From G965267605 sp965267605 (lineage in GTDB: Bacteria > Bacteroidota > Bacteroidia > Flavobacteriales_E > Vicingaceae), in NCBI GenBank assembly GCA_965267605.1, contig OZ254088.1, positions 2,542,001 through 2,606,000 of the forward strand: DNA of 64,000 nucleotides, read 5' to 3'. Each line of letters opens with the position of its first letter. Position 1 is the first letter of the stretch. This document shows positions 41,587 to 50,880 of this stretch, one piece after another. A model generated the notes under the pieces. The model was not told where the DNA came from, made no database searches, and saw only the letters and a program-made list of their open reading frames with translations. Made by a program: the position numbers and the translations under genes.

Positions 41587-43115
41587 GAAGGGGGGAACAA
41601 ATAGTAGGTGGAATAGACTGGATCACCGTGCTCCTTTTCTTTGCACTGGTATTGATCGGTTGGATCAGTATCTACGCTGCCGTTTACAATGAGGAACACG
41701 GAAGCATCTTCGATTTCTCTCAACGGTATGGAAAGCAATTGATATGGATTGGAACTGCTGCATTTCTGGCCATACTGATCCTTCTTATAGACTCTAACTT
41801 CTATACAACCTTTGCCTTTCCTATATACGGTGTAATGATGCTGGTGCTGCTCCTGGTTCTGGTGGTGGGCACCGAGGTCAACGGTGCTAAATCCTGGTTT
41901 CAGATCGGTTCCTTCACCCTGCAACCCAGTGAATTTGGAAAAGTGGCTACCGCCCTTGCGCTAGCCAAATTCCTTAGTACACTGAACATTCGCATAGAGA
42001 GTTTTCAAACCAAAGTGATTGCAGGGGCCATCGTTTTACTACCTCCAGCCCTAATCATGCTTCAACCTGACGCAGGGTCCGCATTGGTTTACGCGGCATT
42101 TCTATTTGCCCTTTATCGCGAAGGATTGTCGGGAAACATTCTGTTGTTTGGCTTACTGGCGGTCATCATCTTCATTACGACATTGATCTTCGGTCCGCTG
42201 CAAATTATCATCGTTGCGTTCTTCGCGTTCATGCTACTCTACAGCCTGAACAAATTCGGATTCAAGCTCGCGCTTGGAAGTGTGGCGAGCTTCACCGTGA
42301 TACTTATCTGCATCAGTTATTGGGATCTTCCACTTAGCTGGGCGTTATGGGTGATGGTTGGCGCCCTGGCGATACTTGCACTGTACATCGTTGCGAAGAA
42401 AGAACTGAAGGGTAAACTCAATCACTTCCTGCTCATAGGTGTATTTGCAGCAGCATGCGGTTTCATTTATAGCATTGACTTTGCATTCAACAACATCCTT
42501 AAGGAACACCATAGGACCCGTATCACCGTTCTGCTAGGTGAAGAAGACAAGCTAACCGAGCAGATCGATGGATTAAAACTCTCGCTTCAGGATTCAACGC
42601 TCAACGAAACCCAGGTAGCAGAAATCAAGGATCACCTGAGCAGTAAAAAGGAGAGCTTGAAAACGTTGCGAAGCGGAGCCCTCTGGAATATTAAACAATC
42701 GCTCATTGCCATTGGCTCCGGTGGGTTCTCCGGGAAGGGGTTCTTGCAGGGAACCCAAACCAAGTTCGACTTCGTTCCTGAACAAAGTACCGACTTCATA
42801 TTCTGTACGGTTGGTGAAGAGTGGGGCTTCGTAGGAACCTTAATAACCGTTGCACTATTTGTAGCACTGATGCTGCGCATTGTATGGCTGGCCGAACAAC
42901 AGCGTTCACCGTTTACAAGGATATACGGATACTGCGTGGCATCTATCTTCTTCTTCCACTTCATGGTGAACATTGCCATGACGATAGGGCTAGCACCAGT
43001 AATTGGAATTCCCCTTCCTATGATCAGCTACGGAGGCTCCTCGCTGTGGGGTTTCACCATCATGTTGTTCATCTTCCTAAAGTTGGACGCCAACAAGCTG
43101 ATGGTATTTAGATAA
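41583..43115 (+). CDS. rodA: RodA peptidoglycan glycosyltransferase with large periplasmic insertion
   Basis: SEDS-family polymerase that makes lateral peptidoglycan with PBP2. At 510 residues it is longer than E. coli RodA (370). Helices occupy most of the first 300 residues (GWISIYAAVYNEE; WFQIGSFTLQPSEFGKVA; LIMLQPDAGSALVYAAF with the catalytic-loop Asp). The large periplasmic loop has RTRITVLLGEED then an extra charged helix of about 45 residues (322-370) before SLIAIGSGGFSGKGFLQGTQ and FVPEQSTDFIF. It ends with GIPLPMISYGGSS. GTG start at 41583 overlaps the PBP2 stop. Confidence 0.94.
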   Translation: MRRGEQIVGGIDWITVLLFFALVLIGWISIYAAVYNEEHGSIFDFSQRYGKQLIWIGTAAFLAILILLIDSNFYTTFAFPIYGVMMLVLLLVLVVGTEVNGAKSWFQIGSFTLQPSEFGKVATALALAKFLSTLNIRIESFQTKVIAGAIVLLPPALIMLQPDAGSALVYAAFLFALYREGLSGNILLFGLLAVIIFITTLIFGPLQIIIVAFFAFMLLYSLNKFGFKLALGSVASFTVILICISYWDLPLSWALWVMVGALAILALYIVAKKELKGKLNHFLLIGVFAAACGFIYSIDFAFNNILKEHHRTRITVLLGEEDKLTEQIDGLKLSLQDSTLNETQVAEIKDHLSSKKESLKTLRSGALWNIKQSLIAIGSGGFSGKGFLQGTQTKFDFVPEQSTDFIFCTVGEEWGFVGTLITVALFVALMLRIVWLAEQQRSPFTRIYGYCVASIFFFHFMVNIAMTIGLAPVIGIPLPMISYGGSSLWGFTIMLFIFLKLDANKLMVFR

Positions 43116-43120
43116 GCAGG

Positions 43121-43837
43121 CTATTTTTTGTACTCCTCCCCCATGCGCTTGCTTACTGCTTCCAGCAGGGGGAAAATTTCGTTCTGTGTAAGTCTGCCCA
43201 GTTTATTGTATTCTTCAACCGCCTGGGGAAACATACGTAACTCCTCCAAACAAAGTGCCAGACCATACCTCCCCAAGACATTTAGCCTGTCCAACTCAAT
43301 GCTCTTTTCGAGATCGGCCTTTGCTTTCTTCAATTGCTTTTTACCCAGATAGATCAGCCCGCGCTTAGCAAAATCATCTGACAATGAATCGGACTTAATT
43401 CTTGTAGTAATACCGGTAATTGTTTCACCATTAACCGGTGTTGCGAGTTTGAACAAGATCGTATCCCGTGCAAGTAAGCAGCTACCGTAAAAAGCATCAC
43501 ATTCTTGAACCATTACAGGGACAAGCTTCTTGGCAAAGTCCTTACCGATCTCCTTTCCTTCCTCATACGTACCACCTATACCTGCCAATTCTTTCTGCAC
43601 TGCCTTGTGCATAAGAATATCTTCGTTGAAACAATTGACCAGCGCAACATCCACCGTTTGTTTGGCATACTTCTTCGCACACTTGCATGCTGCTTTTGCA
43701 ACCAGTTTCGTAGACTTATCAGAGACCACATACGTCCCTTGCGCACGTACCATTGGACTGCAAACAACACATAAAAGAAAGGTGCAAACTTTCCAGCTGC
43801 ACCTTACCTTACTCAATTTCTTCGTTAGCACGTCCAT
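43121..43837 (-). CDS. Secreted protein with TPR-like C-terminus
   Basis: Protein of 238 residues with a long basic N-region and signal segment (VCTFLLCVVCSPMVRAQG), a middle section with five Cys (ACKCAKKYAK, LVNCF, QECDAFYGSC), and C-terminal TPR-like repeats (KRGLIYLGKKQLKKAKADLEKS). The ATG overlaps the ppiD stop as TGATG, so it is the last gene of the long envelope operon. Only 5 bases separate it from convergent rodA. Function unknown. Confidence 0.7.
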   Translation of the reverse strand: MDVLTKKLSKVRCSWKVCTFLLCVVCSPMVRAQGTYVVSDKSTKLVAKAACKCAKKYAKQTVDVALVNCFNEDILMHKAVQKELAGIGGTYEEGKEIGKDFAKKLVPVMVQECDAFYGSCLLARDTILFKLATPVNGETITGITTRIKSDSLSDDFAKRGLIYLGKKQLKKAKADLEKSIELDRLNVLGRYGLALCLEELRMFPQAVEEYNKLGRLTQNEIFPLLEAVSKRMGEEYKK

Positions 43838-45924
43838 CAATAGAACTTGTGTCTTTCGTCTTTCACACCAGCTTTCTCTTTCAAAGCTTCAAACACGCTA
43901 TAATCCACACCAGACTCACGTGATTGCTTCAATTGCTGTTTGAATTCTGACATATCCACGCCATCTGTAGGAGGAATGATAGCTTCTTCAATCTTCACCA
44001 TAAAGATGCCATTGTCTCCCTGAATAGCGATACTGGTTTGTCCCTTCTGCATTGTAGCAATGGTACCGAGAACTTTCGGCTCAGTACCAATTCCAGGGAT
44101 TGCAAAATTGGAGAATACAACATCTGGAGCCTCCTGTACCTGAGATTCCCATTTATGGGCAGCTTCATCAAGCGTGGATCCACCCCCTAGCTTCTCTGCC
44201 ATGAGCTCTCCTTTCTTGTCTTTGATCACCTCAACGATGATCTCGTCCTTGATCTTCTCTAGCTCAGGAATGCCATCTTCCTTAGCACTTGTAAGCGCAG
44301 CAACCACAAACTTTTTCCCGTACTGCTGAGCTTCAGAAATCTTGCCTTCCTCATTAGAGTATGCCCATCTAACCAATCCTCTAGACGATTCAAGGTCAAG
44401 CACATTTCTATCACCAGGCTTCAATGTTGCTTCCTGAATTGGCATTCCGCCCTCCTCAGACAACTTCATGTAAGTAGTGAAATCTCCACTGTTCAATGAG
44501 AAATCTGTTGCCTTTCCGTAAACCGCTTCATAGGTAGCATTGCTTGGCTCAACGTTGTACGTTAGTGAAGCCAGCAACATCTGGTTTACGCTACCTTGCT
44601 GCTCCGTGATCTCAATCAAATGAACACCAAACTGAGATTCAACGATAGGCATATCGCCTACTTTGCCATCAAAACATGCATTGGCAAACGGAGGTACCAT
44701 CTTGTCGAATGTGAAGTATCCAAGATCTCCACCCTTTACCGCGGAACCCGCATCTTTTGAGTTCGCCTTGGCAAGCTCGGCAAAATCTGCCCCACCTTCC
44801 TGAACAAGTTTCTTCAATGAATCAGCAAAGTTCTTCGCACCTTCCACCGTCATTGCCCGATTCGGCTCGATCAATATATGTCTTGCCTTTACAGAGTCAG
44901 GGGTTGTTTTCTTATTCAGCAGCTTAACAATCCTGTACTCAAACCCTACAAGGGCTGGCTTTAAGGTTGTTCCAAGCGAATCTTCCAACAAAACTGAATC
45001 TCCTGCAACAGGAAGCTTGTCTTCGTTGTAGTAACGAATATCTGCAGTTGCACCAAAGTTTGAAGCAAGGAAATTGGTGTCTTCTTTGGTCGCAGCAAAT
45101 TCTTCGTAGATACCATTGATCTCTTCCTCTGCCGCTTTCCAATCTTCAACGGATGGATCAACGGGAAACATCACTACTTTGATGGTACGACTTTCTTCCT
45201 GCTCGTATTGTTCTTTGTGTTCGTTGTAATAGCTCTTCAGGTCACCATCATCGTAAGTAACCATACTATCAGAAAGCTGATTGTAGTTCTTTGCTACGTA
45301 CTTGATATTGTACTTTCTATTCGCATCGAGGTACGCCTCCTTGGTTTCAAAGTGCGTTACGTAAAGTCCCGATTTGATAAGGCCATTGTACTTGTCTGTG
45401 ATTCTTTGTTGAATAAGCGCTCTCTGAAATTCGTCCCACTGCACTTTGTTCTCCGGTGGCATTTGATCCAGCTGCTTCAATGTTTGAATAACCTGTTGCT
45501 GGTTAAACTGTCCGGTGTTTGGATCTGTGAATGACTGCACTACCAATGGATGAGGATCTGGTCCCGCAAACATGTCGTACAGTTCTTTCGTAGAAACATC
45601 TATTCCTAATTCAGCAAGCTGATCGCCAAGAACAAAATCTCTTAGCATATCGTTCCAGACTCTTTCGCGGATCATATTGCCCGTAGTCTCATCTGCTGTT
45701 CTTCCTTGCTGTTGCTGATATTTCGCCATTTCGATCTCTACTCGCTGTTCGAAAACACGCGCATCAATCTCACGACCAGCAATTTCACCCACTGACGTAT
45801 CCTGCGAAAAGAAACTTCCACCCTGAGATAAGATATCTCCCAAAAGGAAAGCAATCATTGCCAATCCGATCACGATTATCATGAGCGTGCCGAACTTGCT
45901 TCTGATCATTCCAATAACTGCCAT
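43837..45924 (-). CDS. ppiD: PpiD-like periplasmic peptidyl-prolyl isomerase
   Basis: Membrane-anchored chaperone of 695 residues helping outer-membrane proteins fold. One N-terminal membrane helix (TLMIIVIGLAMIAFLLGDIL), a SurA-N-like helical region with GREIDARVFEQRVE, then a parvulin domain at about 343-440 (VKARHILIEPNRAM; DFAELAKANSKDAGSAVKGG; FGVHLIEI). A second, degenerate parvulin-like region follows. Preceded by a -7 box TATATTCG, so it can be transcribed separately from the upstream genes. Confidence 0.9.
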   Translation of the reverse strand: MAVIGMIRSKFGTLMIIVIGLAMIAFLLGDILSQGGSFFSQDTSVGEIAGREIDARVFEQRVEIEMAKYQQQQGRTADETTGNMIRERVWNDMLRDFVLGDQLAELGIDVSTKELYDMFAGPDPHPLVVQSFTDPNTGQFNQQQVIQTLKQLDQMPPENKVQWDEFQRALIQQRITDKYNGLIKSGLYVTHFETKEAYLDANRKYNIKYVAKNYNQLSDSMVTYDDGDLKSYYNEHKEQYEQEESRTIKVVMFPVDPSVEDWKAAEEEINGIYEEFAATKEDTNFLASNFGATADIRYYNEDKLPVAGDSVLLEDSLGTTLKPALVGFEYRIVKLLNKKTTPDSVKARHILIEPNRAMTVEGAKNFADSLKKLVQEGGADFAELAKANSKDAGSAVKGGDLGYFTFDKMVPPFANACFDGKVGDMPIVESQFGVHLIEITEQQGSVNQMLLASLTYNVEPSNATYEAVYGKATDFSLNSGDFTTYMKLSEEGGMPIQEATLKPGDRNVLDLESSRGLVRWAYSNEEGKISEAQQYGKKFVVAALTSAKEDGIPELEKIKDEIIVEVIKDKKGELMAEKLGGGSTLDEAAHKWESQVQEAPDVVFSNFAIPGIGTEPKVLGTIATMQKGQTSIAIQGDNGIFMVKIEEAIIPPTDGVDMSEFKQQLKQSRESGVDYSVFEALKEKAGVKDERHKFY

Positions 45925-45947
45925 TTCTCTAGTTTATTAAAGGATTG

Positions 45948-45955
45948 CGAATATA
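45948..45955 (-). promoter_or_regulatory. -7 element upstream of ppiD
   Basis: TATATTCG on the minus strand, 23 bases before the ATG, fits TAnnTTYG. The -33 box is unclear. Confidence 0.4.
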
Positions 45956-46020
45956 CGAGAGTTTGTGAACTTTTGAAAGGGGAAAAATGCAGTTAAACTG
46001 CTGTGTTTCCGAGGCTTTGA

Positions 46021-47286
46021 TTAGTCGCCATTGTGCACCTTAAACTTGAGCATTTCAATCCTGTTCTCAGATACTTCTTCAACGTACACCGAGAAAGAAT
46101 CAGTGCTGAAATATTCATTCACCTCGGGAATTCGGCCAAACTCTGAAATCACATACCCGCCAATGGTCTCGTAATCCTCTGCTTCCGGGATTTTCAGGTC
46201 ATATTCTTCATTTAGGTAATCTACTTCCAGTCTGGCAGCAAATCTGAATTCTCCATTACCCAGATCTTCTTCATGCAATACTTCCTGATCGTGCTCATCT
46301 TCGATCTCACCGAAGATCTCTTCCATAACATCTTCAATGGTTAGGATTCCACTTGTTCCACCAAACTCATCAACCACTACTGCGATAGATCTGTGTTGGC
46401 TGATGAGCATTTCCATGACCTCTTGTGCCGCCATAGATTCCGGAACAATGGACACCGGTAGGAGTATGTTCTTGATGGCATCCGGCTGCTTGAACATTTC
46501 AAATGAGTGGGCATAACCAATGATATTGTCAATGGTGTTGCGGTAGATCATAATCTTGGTAAGTCCGGTACGCACAAACGTATCCCTCAATTCCTCTACA
46601 CTTTCATCAATGGATAGTGCAACGATCTCTGTACGCGGAACCATACATTCTCTGGCTTTCACATTCTCAAAATCCAGGGCGTTCTTGAATATCTGTATCT
46701 CATGCTCCACTTCTTCCTCAGGCACATGCTTAGCACTGTATTGATCCAGGTAATGATCAATATCTACCTTACCAAAGGTGGCTTCCGATTGTGAAACTTT
46801 CACACGGAAGAATATCCGTAGCACAAGTTCAGAGACGCCTATAATCAAGACCGAGGGCACCCACAGCACCACATATATTACCCACAGAGGAATAGAAAAA
46901 ACCTTGAGGAGTCCATTAGAGTTCAGGCGAAAAATGGTTTTGGGAAGGAACTCCGCAAACACAAGAATAATCAAGGTAGAGACCAGCGTTTGAATCAACA
47001 GGATCAACGCTCTATTGCCTGTGAATTCTGCAATGAAAGGATCCAATAGCGCTGCCATGAGCATACCATAAACCACCAGTGCTACATTGTTGCCCAGAAG
47101 CATTGTTCCAATAAACCTTGCAGGTCTATTGAAAAAGGGCAGTAACATGTTGGCCAGGTAACTTCCGGATTTGTTCTCCAGTTCAACCTTGAAGCGACTT
47201 GCAGTCACAAAGGCAATCTCCATTCCTGAAAAAAATGCAGAGAGCACAAGGGCAAGAATTATGAAAATCCAATACGATCCTTCCAT
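46021..47286 (-). CDS. CNNM/CorC-type membrane protein with CBS pair (GldE paralog)
   Basis: Protein of 421 residues with the DUF21 membrane region (about 1-165; helices at WIFIILALVLSAFFSGMEIA, MLLGNNVALVVYGMLMAAL, LIILVFAEFLPKTIF), two CBS domains (about 205-330, with VVDEFGGTSGILTIEDVMEE) and a CorC_HlyC domain at the end. Same architecture as gldE at the start of the window. Members act in Mg2+/Co2+ efflux or, as GldE, in gliding. Its place in the coaX-lptC-ppiD cluster suggests an envelope-homeostasis role, which is inference. Confidence 0.9.
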   Translation of the reverse strand: MEGSYWIFIILALVLSAFFSGMEIAFVTASRFKVELENKSGSYLANMLLPFFNRPARFIGTMLLGNNVALVVYGMLMAALLDPFIAEFTGNRALILLIQTLVSTLIILVFAEFLPKTIFRLNSNGLLKVFSIPLWVIYVVLWVPSVLIIGVSELVLRIFFRVKVSQSEATFGKVDIDHYLDQYSAKHVPEEEVEHEIQIFKNALDFENVKARECMVPRTEIVALSIDESVEELRDTFVRTGLTKIMIYRNTIDNIIGYAHSFEMFKQPDAIKNILLPVSIVPESMAAQEVMEMLISQHRSIAVVVDEFGGTSGILTIEDVMEEIFGEIEDEHDQEVLHEEDLGNGEFRFAARLEVDYLNEEYDLKIPEAEDYETIGGYVISEFGRIPEVNEYFSTDSFSVYVEEVSENRIEMLKFKVHNGD

Positions 47287-47326
47287 TCAGAAGTGAAACT
47301 CTAATAAAGTTAAATGAAAATCCTGA

Positions 47327-47542
47327 CTATTTCAGTTTGTTCTCGCGTTCGCCTTTCTCTACCCTTTTGCGGGCATTTCTGCGAAGCAGGTAAAATAAAA
47401 ATGCCGCAATGGGCATAACGATGTACCATGTAGCCTGTTCAACGCCATGATCTTTGACCACCATTCCCGCAATAATAGCTGTAACCACAGTGATGGCCAG
47501 CCAGACCATTTCCATGATCTTATGGTACGTGTTCCCCAACAT
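47327..47542 (-). CDS. Small two-helix membrane protein
   Basis: Protein of 71 residues with two hydrophobic segments (MVWLAITVVTAIIAGMVV and YIVMPIAAFLFYLL) and a basic, charged tail (RRNARKRVEKGERENK). The ATG lies 23 bases inside the 3' end of lptC, so it is translated as part of the same operon. Likely an inner-membrane accessory protein; unknown function. Confidence 0.72.
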   Translation of the reverse strand: MLGNTYHKIMEMVWLAITVVTAIIAGMVVKDHGVEQATWYIVMPIAAFLFYLLRRNARKRVEKGERENKLK

Positions 47543-48113
47543 CGGTTGTGTCTTTTTCTTCTTCCCGAAGCTTAAAGATAGCTTCTACTTTGTGAATCTT
47601 ATAACGGGTAAAGTCTTCATTGGCCTCGAAGCCGTGACCGGTGAGAATCTCATCGGCCGTAGTGATCTTTACAAACTTATCGGAGCTGATCCTGGAGTTT
47701 CTCTCATCCCAGATCAATTCTTCGGTTTCAATCTTTTCTCCTTCCACATTCACCACCTTAACTGAGTCTCTCACCTTCATGATGTTATCGTTCAAGTGAT
47801 GAATGGCATACAGTGCTGTAAGTCTTGATGTTTCATTTGAAAGTGAATCGTAGAACACGAGTTCTACTCCATCGTTGGCTTCCATATACGGCTTCTCACC
47901 CTCGTAACGCCACATCTTGGTAGCCTTCACATTGACTTTGATTACACCGTGCTCAGAGTACTTGAGCTCAACATCTTCAGCAATTTCTACTGGTGCGTTG
48001 ACCGTCTGAGTTAAAGAAGCCACCTCATCCGGATCATTAACACATCCCACAAGCAAAAACAGCCCCGCAAAAAATGCGAGGCTGATCTTTAGCTTATATA
48101 ATGTGTTTATCAC
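47520..48113 (-). CDS. lptC: LPS export protein LptC
   Basis: Lipoprotein of 197 residues (lipobox FLLVGC) with a C-terminal LptC/OstA-like beta-jellyroll: VELVFYDSLSNETSRLTALYA, MKVRDSVKVVNVEGEKIETEEL (two runs) and the SDKFVKITTADEILTGHGFEA end. LptC bridges the LPS-extracting ABC transporter and LptA in Gram-negatives. GTG start at 48113 overlaps the upstream TPR stop as GTGA. Length is normal for Bacteroidota LptC. Confidence 0.88.
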   Translation of the reverse strand: MINTLYKLKISLAFFAGLFLLVGCVNDPDEVASLTQTVNAPVEIAEDVELKYSEHGVIKVNVKATKMWRYEGEKPYMEANDGVELVFYDSLSNETSRLTALYAIHHLNDNIMKVRDSVKVVNVEGEKIETEELIWDERNSRISSDKFVKITTADEILTGHGFEANEDFTRYKIHKVEAIFKLREEEKDTTDVGEHVP

Positions 48114-49471
48114 TCTGCTGCTCTAAATCGAAGCTTGACGGTTGTTCCGATCCATCCACCGATTGAAATGGTTTCTCCCCCCTTATATCCCAGGAAGAAA
48201 CAATCCTTCTGAGAAGGGAATCTCTTGGCATAAGCCGCTGCCTTGTTCCTTGCATCCTTCTTCACATTCTCATCTGTTGAAGTGGCCGCAGCCTTGTTCA
48301 TCATATCCGCAGCGAGGCAGAACACTGCTCCTTTGTTACAATCATCTTTAGAAACCGAACCAGCACTTGCAGCATACATGTTACCAATTAGGATATACGG
48401 TTTGCCAAATCCTTCTCTCAGGCTTGCTGCCTTGTTGGCGTGTGTTCTGGCCGCACTCTTCTGTCCTGCGAAGTTCTCAGCGATGGCCAGACCGTAGAAG
48501 TAATCAGCTTTCTCGTCATCCGTTGCCTCCGGGCATTCGCTCGCTTTCTTGAAGTACTCGATCGCTTTAGCATACTCTTTCTTTCTGATGAACATCTGCC
48601 CAAGTCGTGCGGAAGATTCACAAGACGGCTCCAACTCATCAATTCTAACAACAACTTTCTCAAACTCAACGCCTTCGCTTACCTCTTTCGCTTTCATCAA
48701 GCGTGCCATCAGCTTCAACCATGCAAGATTGTCTTTGTTGGTTTCGTAATTCTTGTTCACAAGGTCTTTTACAATATCACCCGTAAGGAATGGGCCAATG
48801 TTCTTCACCATCCTTTCCTGAGCATCCACATACTTGTCGATCTTCTTCTTGCTCTTCTCATCACCTTTTGCCTTCAACTTCGCGATGGCCTTGTCCGCAT
48901 TATCCATAGCCTTACCAAACACATCGATCATCTCTTCAAGTGTGATCTTTTCTTTCTTGTGGCTTCTGGTAGCTGAAACAATCAGATAATAAAGTGCTCC
49001 CGGATCTGTTTTTTCACCCCCACACTCCATCGCTTCTTTAAGAATAAGGTAAGCGGCATGTGGATCTGACTTCCTGTACTTTAGAAGGTCCCCACCTTTA
49101 CGGCCAAGCACATAACACTTCTGACCAAAGTGTTCAATTCGTTGATCATAAACCCACATCAGTGTATCAACGTACTTGTCTGCAAGTGCCCTTTTGGCTT
49201 CATCTTTCTTATCCTTCTGATTCTCCTTGATCAACGTCTGGTACATTTTCGCCCCGTTGATGTACAAGTTCTTTGAGGATTTCGGACAAACATTCACAGC
49301 AATTCTCCAGTGCTTCAATGCCAATGGAATATCATTCTTTACATAGTGAACATAGATGTTCAATGCCTCAATACATGAAACACTATCTTTCTTCGTCTTT
49401 CCATACTTACCCTGCGCGTTAGCACCCAGGGCAGTTATCATAATCAGCAATCCGGCAAATACTCTTTTCAT
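48110..49471 (-). CDS. Secreted TPR protein of the lptC operon
   Basis: Protein of 453 residues with a signal peptide (MKRVFAGLLIMITALGANAQG) and TPR repeats in the second half (ESSARLGQMFIRKKEYAKAIEYF; DDEKADYFYGLAIAENFAGQ, given in parts). It resembles the TPR protein that sits between coaX and lptC in many Bacteroidota genomes. The ATG at 49471 is chosen because it begins the signal peptide 11 bases after the upstream stop; the frame extends to 49510. Probably periplasmic scaffold; partner unknown. Confidence 0.82.
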   Translation of the reverse strand: MKRVFAGLLIMITALGANAQGKYGKTKKDSVSCIEALNIYVHYVKNDIPLALKHWRIAVNVCPKSSKNLYINGAKMYQTLIKENQKDKKDEAKRALADKYVDTLMWVYDQRIEHFGQKCYVLGRKGGDLLKYRKSDPHAAYLILKEAMECGGEKTDPGALYYLIVSATRSHKKEKITLEEMIDVFGKAMDNADKAIAKLKAKGDEKSKKKIDKYVDAQERMVKNIGPFLTGDIVKDLVNKNYETNKDNLAWLKLMARLMKAKEVSEGVEFEKVVVRIDELEPSCESSARLGQMFIRKKEYAKAIEYFKKASECPEATDDEKADYFYGLAIAENFAGQKSAARTHANKAASLREGFGKPYILIGNMYAASAGSVSKDDCNKGAVFCLAADMMNKAAATSTDENVKKDARNKAAAYAKRFPSQKDCFFLGYKGGETISIGGWIGTTVKLRFRAAE

Positions 49472-49482
49472 CTTCCTAATAT

Positions 49483-50880
49483 TTATTCGTACTGCGCTTT
49501 TCTGAACCACCAGTTATTTAAAGTGATTCCAAGCGAGAAGTTTGCATATGTTTCTTGTATCAAATCGTTGTCTGTCGTACCCCTTCTTCCGATCTCGGCT
49601 CCCAGGTTAATTCGAGACAATGTTTTTCTCAGTTTTAATCCAAAACCAAAGGTTATGCCAAAGTCTTCAAGTTGGGTGTTGTTGAGCGATAAATTACTCT
49701 GTAAATACTTGACTCCCAACCTCAAACGAGATCCGTTCGGAAATCGATCCTTGGTTACATTTCTGGGATCGCCAATTACCCATTCGAATCCTGCTGCAAA
49801 CCTATGACTATTCGTCAAATTCGAGAACAGGCCTCCGTTCAGATCGCCCCAGTTCTGTATTTGATAATCGGCAACAAATGTCCAATACTGAGGCTTCTGA
49901 ATAGCAATACCTATACCAATAGACTGAGGTAGTCCAATCCCAACAGCGGAATCCACAATACTCAGGGCAGTATCCTTGATGTTCTCCTGACCAATGTTCC
50001 CAGAATAGGTACGACCCAGTCTAGACAGCTTACTGTTCAAATCTTGTTGCATACTATAGGTAACTCCAAGCCCTAGTGTATGTAACTGCTTATCCCGGCA
50101 ATTACCGTTTGCGTCTCGTCTTTTGCATGCATTGAATCCTGTAACGAACATAGCACCCAGGTCAACGCTCGCATCGCTTGTTACCAATTCATCGTTGTAC
50201 CATGTGTTGAACGTGCTTCCAGGATCCTTAAAAATGAGCCGCTGCTCATTGTAGATGTTTCCAAATAGGTAGTTCACCTCCGCCCCCAATCCAACATACG
50301 TTAATGAGTCTATCCTGAACTTCACACCATTGCCCCAAGAGAACTTATTGAGTCCGCCTGTGCCCAAATAGATATTCTCTACAAGACCGGTGCCCGGCAT
50401 GGAATCATTCGTAACGAAATAGTAGCCTACCGAGGACATAGGTTGGATGGAAAAGCCCATACCCCAGTTTTTGGCCACTGGAATCTTCAGCGCTGCATAC
50501 TGCAATTGTCCTAATGGATTGTACTCCTCCTGATCGTTACTCTTGAGCCATTGGTTACGTTGTGCAAAGGCTACATCAAAAGACATCAGTGAACCAAGAA
50601 TTTTGTGCTTTCCTGTAAATCCAAGTGAGGCACTGTTCATCAGGTTGAGGTAGTCTGTTTGATAAGGTGCCTGGATATTACCACTGTGCAATCCAATACC
50701 TGCGCCACCCATGGTTCGGTGGTACATTACCCCTTCCTCATAAAGCTCACCAATACCATATCTGGAATAGGGTGAATTGGTGTTCAACTGACCCATGGCG
50801 AGGGTAGCGCAGAACACGAAAAATACGAGTGAAGAATTACGTATTCTCCCTGGCAGATCTGTTAAGTAAGAAAATGACAT
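49483..50880 (-). CDS. Outer-membrane barrel protein (SPYSRYGIGEL type)
   Basis: Protein of 465 residues with a signal segment (SLVFFVFCATLAMGQ), the N-terminal LNTNSPYSRYGIGELYEEG block, and amphipathic strands ending NFSLGITLNNWWFRKAQYE. The repeated SPYSRYG start with the position next to coaX marks a Bacteroidota outer-membrane family resembling FadL/PorV-like barrels. The ATG at 50880 (44 bases inside coaX) gives the signal peptide; the frame runs to 50982, but that part overlaps coaX. Ligand unknown. Confidence 0.8.
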   Translation of the reverse strand: MSFSYLTDLPGRIRNSSLVFFVFCATLAMGQLNTNSPYSRYGIGELYEEGVMYHRTMGGAGIGLHSGNIQAPYQTDYLNLMNSASLGFTGKHKILGSLMSFDVAFAQRNQWLKSNDQEEYNPLGQLQYAALKIPVAKNWGMGFSIQPMSSVGYYFVTNDSMPGTGLVENIYLGTGGLNKFSWGNGVKFRIDSLTYVGLGAEVNYLFGNIYNEQRLIFKDPGSTFNTWYNDELVTSDASVDLGAMFVTGFNACKRRDANGNCRDKQLHTLGLGVTYSMQQDLNSKLSRLGRTYSGNIGQENIKDTALSIVDSAVGIGLPQSIGIGIAIQKPQYWTFVADYQIQNWGDLNGGLFSNLTNSHRFAAGFEWVIGDPRNVTKDRFPNGSRLRLGVKYLQSNLSLNNTQLEDFGITFGFGLKLRKTLSRINLGAEIGRRGTTDNDLIQETYANFSLGITLNNWWFRKAQYE

